Source: Heliopora coerulea
Taxonomy: Eukaryota > Cnidaria > Anthozoa > Scleralcyonacea > Helioporidae
NCBI GenBank assembly: GCA_030142905.1
Contig: JASJOG010000008.1
Coordinates: 3,552,501-3,616,500, forward strand
Reading direction: 5' to 3'
Length of the DNA stretch: 64,000 nucleotides
The position numbers and the translations under genes are program-made. Each line of letters begins with the position of its first letter. Within the stretch, counting starts at the first letter, position 1. The notes beneath the pieces are model-generated. The model had not been told where the DNA came from and made no database searches. It worked only from the letters and a program-made list of their open reading frames with translations. Of the stretch, positions 45,252-56,500 are shown piece by piece.

Positions 45252-45368
45252 GTATAAAAAGCTGATATCTAACACTCCATATCGGTTTAAATCTTACAAA
45301 ATTTGTTACAATCATTTGCAGAAAAAGTGTAACGGAACTCGAAATTATGTATTTTGGGTATTTGATTT
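45252..45368 (+). repeat. Exact 117-bp direct repeat, copy 2
   Basis: Second copy of 44901-45017. Identity over the full length points to a recent local duplication, or to repeats flanking an inserted 234-base segment (45018-45251). Confidence 0.93.
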
Positions 45369-46423
45369 CCTCAACCTTATTCAGACGGGAGGGCAGGCTT
45401 ATTAAAGAAGTACGTTTCTGTCACATTTCTGAAATCTAGCCATTTTCTTTTTCGTCTGCTGTTGCGAAGCAACGGCAAAACTTTGTCGACGGATATGTTT
45501 GTTTCAACGAAAATCCACTTCTTCATGGGCAAAAGGTGTACTATGGCCCTGCCTATGTTTGAGAAAGAGCGAGATACTGCGTAATAAATAAACTTGTATC
45601 GTAACGCGCAAGCTCTGATTTGTTAATATCATTGTTTAGATCAGGGTATGCAATCTTGGAAAATTTCCGGTTAGAATTCAACGGAAGTGTGTGTTGCATG
45701 TCCATCCTTATCTGGGATATTGAAATTTAAACGTCTGGTACTATGTGTAGCTTGACTTTCGAACAGCTAAGAAACTCCGTTTTGTTTGATCTTTATTTTT
45801 TTTATTGTCGTGGGTTGAGTCGATCCTTATACGCTTTTCTCTGATTGGATAATTAATGATTTTTAAGAGAATTACTCATATTAACAAAGTTAATACGTTT
45901 TTATCTTTCACTACTCAAAAAGGAAACCAATAAGATCTCCGCGTTTGGACACTATGATCCAGCCCTTTGAAAGGTAAGTGGTCTCGAATCTTTTGAGAAA
46001 AGAGCTATCAAAACCAAAATCGAGAATTACAGAACAAAAGATTAGTTTGCCATCGCATCTAACGAGGTCCCAACACCTATGGTTATAACTGCTGCCGAAG
46101 AAAGGAATTGATCGACTAGATTATCAGAAACGTCTGGTGAGGGCTGAAGTTAATAGTATTTTCAGGTTGATTCAAGACGATTTATCTTGTTCTTCAAACT
46201 CATACCTTGGGTTTACATGGTACTACTTCTGGGAATTGTTTTCTTTAATTCTTGAAATTGTCAGCTGGGAAAGGTAGAATCGCGATGACGATGATCTATT
46301 ACCGGAAGCGTATTTTTATCTCATTAACAGACTACGTCACCAGTGGCTCCGTTTGGATAAACAGGGATCTCACCTTCAGAACAACGATATAAAATAGGAT
46401 ACTGCGTAGAAAATGTTAAATAA

Positions 46424-47070
46424 GGTAAAAAGTTCAAAGATTGGTGACCCATGCCGTGACTGATAAGAAACGTGTCAGAGAAAGAAACGTGTTCTGAAAT
46501 AGGAAGAGCAGCTAGACTAGGTTTTATACGAAAAGGAGTCGTGTGATAAAAATTTAACCAATAAAACGTGAGAAACAAAGACATTAACGATAGCAAAATT
46601 GCTATCATCCACCTCCGTGGGCAAGAGATAAGAAAGACGTCTCATTTTCAAGCTAAGAACCACTCATCCCTATGGACTCAAAGAACGTATTTCTTATTTT
46701 AACCTCTCACAAGTTTTTGTTTTTATCTAACATAGGCAGATAAAACAGCGTGCACACCGTTTCCCCGGTTTTTGTCTTCATTTTACCGCATACATACCAT
46801 GGGTTCTGGGGGGAGGTTTAACCCAATGCCGGTTTGCTGATTGTCGTTCAAAATAGCAAATGACTTCCTTGTCGTTATCTGGTCGTTGGTTGGTTTGTTT
46901 TTGTTTCTCACATTTCATCAGTTAACTTTAGATCACGTGACTCGTATAAAACCTAGTCTTGTTGCTGTTCCAATGTCATGACACGTTTCTTTCTCTGACG
47001 AAGGGCCTTTGCCCAAAACGTTCGAATTCTTTGAGATCTATTACCGCAGTTACCAACCTTTGAACTTTTC
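46424..47070. repeat. Inverted repeat pair, about 150-bp arms
   Basis: The arm 46424-46582, read inverted, matches about 46900-47070: tttgtttctcac, tcgtataaaacctagtct, cacgtttctttctctgac and tttgaactttt occur in the same order. Roughly three quarters of positions agree by eye. Probably two copies of one element in opposite orientation. Confidence 0.75.
46995..47020 (+). ncRNA. Possible degenerate hammerhead-like core
   Basis: ctgacga is followed by a perfect GGGC-cttt-GCCC stem and then aaaacg. The hammerhead consensus is CUGANGA, stem II, GAAA; here the G of GAAA is A. Stems I and III and a cleavage site were not established. Such cores are known from retroelement ends, so a decayed copy is plausible. 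Confidence 0.3.
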
Positions 47071-47434
47071 ATCTTCAGGACGATTGCCACTGGACTGGAG
47101 TGTCGCAAAAGCAAAGTAACCACAAACAATGTCCGACTCTTCTGGCTGCATTGAGAATTTTTCGTTAACTATCCTTTTACTACTAATTACAATTATTGCC
47201 ATGCTATCACTCTAACGTGCACTCAACGAAGGTCAACGAGGTCGGCGTTATTAACAATGAAGGACAAAAATAAAAGAAATAAAAAAAAGAAGCACTGTTA
47301 CCTTTCAAACATGTTGACAAATCCTTAAAGTAAATTAGCTGAAACTAATGAAATAAACTAAAATGTATCTGACACATTTGAAAACATGATATCCAGAAAG
47401 TGTTGTTGCAGTAAGTTAGATCGAGATTCAACCC

Positions 47435-47562
47435 CTATATACTCAGCAGTTGTTCACTTGGTTTAAGTTTGGAGATGGGCTGGGCTTCGTCTAGTTTGTC
47501 CAGATCAACGGAACCGTACATCTTTCGCAAAAAGAAGAAACAGGAAAAGAAACCAATAGTCC
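47435..47562 (-). CDS. TM9SF2: TM9SF2 terminal exon (11 of 11 in window)
   Basis: Acceptor ttgcattgcag; two bases complete a Gly codon. It encodes GTIGFFSCFFFLRKMYGSV, the last membrane segment, then DLDKLDEAQPISKLKPSEQL and a short end. Human TM9SF2 ends in a K-V-D Golgi signal; here KLD is internal and 17 residues follow it. Confidence 0.9.
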
Positions 47563-50500
47563 CTGCAATGCAATTGGAAATAATTGATTTTACATTAAAT
47601 ATATGACGGCTTGTAGGACGTTCAGTAACATGTTTGCAAAAACGGTACGGTTTCAAGCACTACGTCTTACTTGCGAGGCTGGGTTTAAAATAACGTTCTT
47701 AGCACGAGTTTCTAGTTCTGGTCCAAGACGCAGGCACGAAGACAAGAAATGGCTTCTGTAATTCATCAAATCTTTGTCGTCTCGAGGGAATAAAACTTGG
47801 GGGGTTTGGTTACCTAGATGAACTTCAGCCTAGATTGAAATTTCAGCTCGGACAGAAATTTTCGTCGTGTTATTGCATAATAATTTTCAAATCACAGGCC
47901 AATTTAGGATAAGTCAAACAGATTTGCAGACTAATTTGTCAATTCGGTGATATTCCGGGTAACATTTTTAACGACATTTGGTTGGTCATTGATAATTCGA
48001 GCCTGATCAGTGGTCATTACCATTAGTACCAGTACCTACAACTGAAGCCATTGTTTTAAACCAGTCCAGTCTCACACCTTGAAAAGATGAATAGCATCAA
48101 TTGACAAAACGTGGTAAAAAGATGAATATCATCTATTTAAGTGAAATTAAGGCTCACATATGCGATAGGTTGTTCAAAACTGACCTTAATTCTAACCCTA
48201 ATCCTTTTCCGAGTTTCCTCTAGAAAGATGATATATATCTATCTAAGTAGATTTTCAGAGTTGATGCTATTTGTTTTTTGCGGGAGTGAGACTTGTTCAA
48301 ACACACGTTTTCATGGTTCTCCCGCAGTCCAGTTATATAGAGGTCAGCGGTCTATTCCCGCAAAATATCGACGAGAACAGTCGCCCCAAATGTTTTCTCA
48401 CCTGTATACAAGAAGAACAAGAAAACCATTATGGAAGTATAGCCAAAATATAACACTGTACTAGTTGTACCAACAATAGTTAGTTTCGTGAAAAAGTACT
48501 CGGAGTACAAGAACAGATAAAATGCAGTGCATGCACCGGTAAGGAAGGACCTCCACCACCAATGGTAGTCCTAGGAATGAAGAAAGAAAAGCGACAAGGA
48601 GAAAATGGTGAGTGTCGTAACTCCAAAGTTCACAAACAGAGGATGATTTTGGTGTACATCTTCGTTAAAAAGTAATCTTACTTCTAAATTATTTAGTGCA
48701 GTCACGAGTATCAGTTTTTTTACAATTACTTGTCACCATACCTCGGCACACAGGTGGAAGTAACACAGTAAGATGCACGTTTCTGAAACTGTCAGTACTA
48801 AAATTCCCGAAACTATGAGCATAAATCCAAACATGTAGTAAATCTGATGCGACCTAGAAAACAAAAACAAAACCTTAGATGGATTTGAAGTTTCACATCG
48901 ATTGAACAATCAAGGCATTTCCGAATATTTCGTGTTTTGAAGTATTATTTCAGTAAACTGGTAATCTGAACAAGTTGTTTAAACATTTCACTTTCTAAAA
49001 TCTAAATACAAATTAAATCTGTTGCAGCAGTTCAGGAAACACAACTTTCTCCTCTCAGCTATGGTAACTTAGATTCGCTTCCTTGAACTGTTTGACTGCT
49101 CAGATACTTTCCACATCAAGACAGAACGTACTAGGTTATCTGGCTTTAGGTTATTGTTTCAAAGGTTCTCAAGGTTGTCTTTAGCTATGTCGCGGAACTT
49201 TACTTTTCAAAATTGCCCCTTTGGCCAAGTTAACCGAATTCATTCAACTTCGTTTTTTTCGCTATACAGCTGAGCTTGCTGAAAAACAAAACTGATGGAT
49301 TCATTTAAAAAGCCAAATCGGTTAGGAATTGCGGGGACTGCACAGCATAGGACTGATGTAACTGGTGTTATTCGAGAGTTCAGTCCTCTTGTCCGACACT
49401 TCAAGACTGAAATATGATTTTTTTTTTTTTAAATTCCTAGTTCTAGTGTGAACAGAACTATAACCCACTGGCTGGTATTGATAAAATTCAGTATATTTAC
49501 TTCAATTACTTGATATTGCTGGGGTGAAGTTGATGATGCTAAAGCTGAGGAAGAAGATGGTCATTGATTTTCAGGAGATCACACGTTTTTGCTAAAAAGC
49601 TTAACACCGAATCCTCCAGTCTTGGCCACGTTAAGCCTACTCGAAGTCTCCCATGAACCCTTCGCTGCGACGATATATCGTCAATCGTTTTCTAACTAAT
49701 TCGTTCGTCCATTTAACAGACTTTCTAACCGTAATCTCCTAATCTAACGCTGTGTGAATACATTTTTATTAACAAAAATAATATTTGTCAGGGAAGACAA
49801 AAAACCTTTATGAAAAGATTTAATCACAATCAAAAAGCAACTAGTAACCAAACAAAACAAGGCGAATACACATTTGTATTTTATCGTTATAAAAACTTGA
49901 ATAAGGTAAAATTTCAAATTTTAGAACCATAGCATCTGAAATTGGAATAGAAAACATTCGCAGAATGCCAAATTGCATGTCAAACTTACCAGATGCTGGA
50001 GAGAACGAAAAACAGCTGGATAAAGATACATCCAAATGGTATAATGCCTCCCATAATAATTCCGGGAACTGCTTTCCTGTACATGCTCTGCAAAAACAAA
50101 CACAGTAAAACAAAGACCACTTTTAATAACTTTTTCCACTCTGTTTCTTTCGGGTTTTTAAAACACCAAATAAGTGCACAAATTCTCAAAACATCGCGTG
50201 TAATGCCTAATTAGCATACATAATTTGCGACAGACTCCATCTACAAGAACGCGCAGTGTCTCGGATACATACTACCTTGGCCATTAAACTCCTTGACCTT
50301 TTTCGGCCATTAAAACCAGTTAACACAAGAAATAAATAAGTACGTATACAAACAATCAAACAATTAAACTACGGTAACAATCACGCAAATTTACGAATAA
50401 ACAGGTTTTAAAGAACGAAAAATAAGTAGTTAATAGATGAAAGTCATCTTACAGCATCCAGACTAAAACACGGTAGGAAAAAAATGTTTAAGATAATTCC

Positions 50501-53500
50501 AAATTAATACATAACACAGTCTGGCTTTTGAGGTGAAACATTGTTTAATCGACAAAATTCACAAGTGTTTAAAAATCAGGCTTGGTTAGAAAACGAAGGA
50601 ATGTTATACTCAAATGTATATCAGGTTCACGCTAAAATATGTAACAGTATTTATTATATGGCCAAGCCACTCGGAAGTCCAAACACTTACACCTTGCAGT
50701 CTGAAGGTTCGTTAAGTGCGAATGTTTCTTGTATCCTCGCGCTCAGTCCGGGAAGGTTTAAAGTATTTGTTAATGTTGGGAGACAAGTTAAATTAGATGA
50801 ATAAATTATGGGAATATGTGTTGTAAAAATGCCTAAAGAGCAACCAGAAGAAAACTATGCATCAAAACTACAAATCAAGTTATATGACCGCAAAAACCTT
50901 GTAAGGCAAGCTGAAAACAAAACATAGCCAATATTGAGGACGACCAAGTATTTTCGCACTCTTCAACTCGACTTCAAAGTGGCCGGACAATAAACTACAG
51001 ACTAATCTGTCTCGATCCGTACTGAAAAAATATCGGTCGCATACTTCACTGTAAAAAACTTCAAGCTCCATTAGTAAGTGATGAAGATTTTTGGAGCCTT
51101 CACCTCCAAGACATTAAGATAGTAACGTCATTATTATTATTGCCAGTTATACTAAGCTATTGAGAACGTAAACATCTTTAACAAGTTAGTAACTCGTCAC
51201 TAGGTTGAAAAATATCTTATTTCGATAGTGGTAGTGACATTCACAAATTACGGAAGTACTGAAATTTTAACACCAAACATGAATCATATCTGCAGCCTGT
51301 AGGACAACGATGTGTTTGTGGCTGGGCGAATGTTGTGAAATGTGCGAGTAAACACCAATACTACAAAAAGTATATTTAATGTTTTGGGCACAAATCCAGC
51401 CCATCCAATGATCCTTACCTGCTCGGGAATTTGGCGGGGAATCTGGTTGGTTCGGACTGGTAGCTCGATAACCTAAAAAAATTTAATTTGATTAAGGGGA
51501 TTGGTAACTAAACATGGTTCAGCGCGCTATTATATTCATAGGTATTGATCTTGTCGGTTGTTATTTTATAACGACTGCAAAAGCCCCTACAAACGTATTA
51601 AATTTTTGGAAATTCTCTTCGGTGAATTATATTAATATTTGGTAAATAAAACAAGCAGAATATGTATAACCCTTTAACGCCTGAATTTTTTTCTTTTCTC
51701 CAATATTGTTTTTGTTTTTGCTTTGTTCATTCTTTTCTTCTTTTGTTTTAGAGGTGTCCTATACATATAACACTGGGCGTTAATAGGGTTAACAACATAC
51801 CCAATTTTCAAACATTTTCAAAATATTTTAACGCTCTTCATTGCCAAAACCGGTTCTCACACTGCACTAAACGTTCGCTGTGTTGTTTTTCAGTAAAATG
51901 TTTATTCTGATACCAATTTTCAGAAAGATTCATTTAAGAAAACTGAAGATGATGTGCCTTAATGGTAAGATATTCGAGTTAATACGACAAAGTGTCAACG
52001 CTACTGTCATATTTGAACAACTGATATTGGCACAGTTTGGCAAATATGGCATGTTTTGTACAGTTCTTCTAAGGTTATGCATGTTAGTACTGATATGTAA
52101 TCCCCATAAAGGAAGACCGTGTTAACTGGTAGCATGTAAAAATAGGAACTGTACGGAGCCACCTGAGGAATAATGCTTTGGCCCAAGTGCAGTAAGAAAC
52201 CTACAAGGTAATGTGTTAAATAAAATAACGTGCGTTGAACGCGGGATTTGAATACTTAAAATCCGTTTTCGGATTAAAAATTTCCCGAGAAAATGTACTG
52301 AAGTTGGTCTTGCACGTTCAGTCTTATTACTTTGTAATACGCAATGGTTTTTGTGTGTTTAAATACTGTACTTCAAGCACTAGATACATTTCTTGACTTT
52401 CCAAAAGCTAAAATATACTCCCTTGTTTTGTTTCTTTTTCCCTGTACACCGCTTTGACGCGACCTCACTTTGTTGACTATCGTTGTTATAAACAGCTGTA
52501 TTTCGTCGAGTTATTCACAAAATTCGTAGCTATTTACAGGGTTTCGACCTTTGAACAAGTCTTATAACAATAATATGAAAAATTGACACCCAAAAAAGGG
52601 TGCGGCTTGTCCTGTGAATTTGCCAAAAATCAATAATAATATTGAATATTCACAATCTTTTCAACAATCGTTCGATCTTCTTAACCTTGTCTCTGATTGG
52701 TAGTTGACGATTTTGGGGGAATTACTGAATTCATCAAAGAATACAGTGATCTGAACACCCGGAACTTGCGAGACTTGAGCAAAGCGTGATAAAAACACAA
52801 GCCGCTAGCCCATTTTTCTAAGCTTTTCCAAAGTCGAGCAACATCCCAAGTGTTTAGGTCACTGTAATCAAACACGGAAATCGATTGGGTAGTTCTTAAA
52901 TGCTTGCTAGTTTTACGTAGCTCCATCTTTACTTTTCTCATCCAGAAGAATGAAGAGGAAAATAAGTTCTTTTGAATCAGCAAGGCTCCTCGCCTCGATA
53001 GCTTACCTGTTTGCGGAATCCAAAATAAGCTCCAACGAACACTAATGGCACCGAAATTCCAAACCACAAGGCAAGCAAAGCGACCAATGTTCCAAAAAGA
53101 ATAGCAGCAGACGATTGTTTGGCCCACAGCACCAAATTCAAGATAAAGAACACGCCAAATATTATTCTAGGGAAACCAAGTAACAAAAAGAGCAAACTGT
53201 GAATCCTCAATTCCAAAAAATCGACACAGCCATTTTCTGTTGGTGAGCAGTGTAAGGTTTATTACAAAAGCATCTGCACCAGCAAAATTTCAATATTTTG
53301 AAAAATTTATTTAAAAACTTAATGTGTGTTTTTGTGAGTCAATAGAACCGTGAGCTATAGGAACCAATAAAAAATATTTCAAGTAAACATTTCTGATTAA
53401 CATTATTCCCTCGCTCGCCACAACAAATACAAGGTTTGGTCACGGCACGTATTATTTTATTTAGAAGTATGCATCTTTTTCGCATTTCTTTAGTCATTAA

Positions 53501-56500
53501 AAGTAATTATTGATAAAAGTTTTTGTGTAAAACATGAAAATTTGGAATAACGAAGTTAAAACTTAAATAGTGTCCAACATTTAAAAATTTAAAAAAGTTC
53601 ACGGTTGCAACCGTGATGTTCCGGCAACCGAGCGGCCTAAGTCGCTGTGTTTGTTTGCGGATTCTGGAGTCCAGGGTCCAAGCCCCGTATGTGGCACTAG
53701 CTTTTTCTCAGATCACTGTCTTTGTACTTTTTTTGTTCTAAACTAAAGCCAAATATTATTTTTTCTTTTTTTGATTTTCTTTGGCTTCCTAAGAACAAAA
53801 TAATTAAATTCTCATCAGTAGAATTATATTTTGATCTTTTTTTGTAACGAAAGTTGTTACACGCACACTATTCTCCAGTTCTCTCAAGTGGACTGTTGAG
53901 GGACGATAGTCTGAATGAGGAGATACAATTTTCCTACCAATTTTTCCTGTTGTAAATGTTAATTTTCACAGCAATGAAGCGACCTTCGGTGAACACTTAG
54001 TAATTCTTTGGGTACCATATTATAATATGGTCGATTTGTCATTTAAATGTAAATTGTAGTTTCTTTAACAACCTTCACAATCCATCAATTTTGTCGTTAT
54101 TCTCAAGGGATATGATGGAATGATGGGAGAGGGGTGGTTGCATATTAGTATTTCTAGTTTAATCGAATTTTGAGACGCAAGCTTCCCCTTAGTTACTGAC
54201 CCACCCCACACCCCCTGTCGACAGGAGTGTGTCAATCTTTTGTTAGATGTTGAACACTGCAATTATTTCATTTCGTAGTAAAAACCTTTCAATATTAGGT
54301 TCAATAAACTTTAAAAGAATAGATTATTGGCTTCTTCCACAAGATTAAAAATTTGTGGATGCAGAAACGTTACCTAAAAGCAAAAATCAAAATCAACTTT
54401 GCCCATGATGAAAAGCTGTCTGACGTTATTTAACGCAGCTGGTGGATTCATGGGTGGATTACGTAGCTTGCCATAGACGCCAAACATAGTGTATATAATC
54501 AGGGTCAGCATTAGGAGTCTTAGGACACAGGAAAAAAACAACCGGTAGGAAATCTTTCATTTACCCCGAGTTTCTAGTCTCTATACGAACAATACGAAGT
54601 AAATGCTGGTAACCTTTACGAAAGAACTAACAGAGCTAACGAGCCTCTGGGATACATATCACATTGCACCATTATTCTTACACATTCCATGCAGTTTTAC
54701 TCTTTTCTGAGATACTGTTTTTTTTGAATGGAAGGTGGAGGCTACTCGCGTCATGATGCATTGTGGTATTTATGCATATGGCCTATGTTTTAACCAGACT
54801 TCAGTATTCACACATAAATTTTTGTTCTCTCTTATCACGGTCAACCGAACTGAAAAAAAAAAGAGAAAAGCTCCAAAAATTGAACGAAGAGCCGAAAAAG
54901 AATCACCAAAAGGCGATATTTCGAAAAAGTGTTCAGATGTTTTAAACAGGAACCACATTCCCACTCTTACAAAATACAAAAAGCAAACTTAAAATGCAAA
55001 TTTTCAGAGCCAGAATTACTAATCACTGGTTTTTCTAACGTCCCTTTAGTTTTAGTAACTTAGATCAGGGCCTATATCGCCAAATGAAAATAGTTTCTGA
55101 ACAAAAGTTCTAAATACGAAATTTTCTGACAAGCTATCCTAGTAATCAAAGCTATAGACCCTTCACACTATCAAAAAGACCCTTAAAAATAATGAAACCG
55201 TTGAGGTAACCACTCAGTCGAGTAGTCTGTTTGAATATGGTCCTTAGCATCGACAAATCAAACTATACGTGAGGCCAATTGTGGACCTCTGAGCCCTCTG
55301 CAATCGAACCCTTCAGGATTGTTCAGCACTACCTAGGTTATGCCGACGTGTAGAAAGCTAAGAGGTTAATCAAGTGACCTGATGCGGGGTCAGAATGGAA
55401 CTTTCTAACTAATTACAAGGGATGTATATCGGATAATAACCACATACCCAGGGAACAAAAATGACGTCATCAGAGCATTAGTCTTCCACCTTTCGCCTCC
55501 AAAGACTTGAAAGAAAAACGGAAAGAAAAGAGTAAATAAGGAAAAAAGTTTATGAAGGATAGATAATAAACAAACTTCTGACGAACGTCACGATTCATGA
55601 TTCAGCTCATCGGGGATCTAGTCAGATTTCGTTGACGTAACAGATTGTTTTAGCAGTAAGAAAATGAGAGTTGGTCGTACAATGCATTTACGTTTACAGC
55701 GCAACAAACTGCATTCTTACAACACTTAGTTTACATTAACTGGGTAGTTTTAATGGTTTTGGTTTAAAAATAACAGCGACCAGGTACTTTGAGCAATATC
55801 CCATGACGGCGTCATTTTTGACGTTTATATTGTTGAACCGCCGGTGGTGAATAATGTTAGCAAAAGATTTACTGGTCGTACAGACGTCTGCAAAAGCTAG
55901 AGATTTCTTCGTTGTAATTTCAGTTATTAGGTTACGGCTTTTTCAATCAAGAAGGGCTATTTATGGAGATAAACAAGACGCTACTTACGTAAGATTCAAA
56001 CATACTCATTAAAACGAATAAGGCTGAGTTAAAATGTGAACAGCTCATTAATATCTTATAGGACATTGTTTTTCCGTCATCTAATATTTGCGACACGCGC
56101 AAGCAGAAGGGTTTCTGTCTTGGAAAAAACGCTATCATTTGAATCTGTTTAAAAGAGCACTTTCACGTCCAAGAAAAAGCATGTCACAGACAGCAACAGC
56201 TCTTAATCTCATTTCACAATAATCTGCGTCTGGTGTACGACGCGGGTAACATCAACAACAAGAATTATTTCTGCCCTGTTTATACAATCTAACGTTAGCC
56301 GCGTCTAGTTTCTTGTGCATAAATAGCCATAGTGAATGCGACAAGTGAACCATGTACGTCGCAAATTCAAGGGTTGTCATTGATCAAATGAAAATTTTCA
56401 CGAGGTAGTATGAAATTGCTAAATGGTATACAGTTAATAAAACAGTAATTCTTACGTTTGTACATCCTCGCAGAAACATAGCCGGCTAATCCTCCAAGGA

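Larger units (their letters stand above)
44101..47434. other. Intergenic region between convergent 3' ends of STAG and TM9SF2
   Basis: Includes the untranslated ends of both genes, which I cannot delimit, plus a duplicated 117-bp block (44901-45017 and 45252-45368), an inverted repeat pair (46424-46582 and 46900-47070) and an aataaataaa at 45582-45591 too far from the STAG stop to be assigned. The frame 46324-46608 (-) overlaps the inverted repeat and looks accidental. Confidence 0.6.

Noticed and set aside
46324..46608. 94-residue - strand frame as a membrane protein gene
   Set aside because: It overlaps one arm of an inverted repeat, has no recognisable family and no splice or polyadenylation context.
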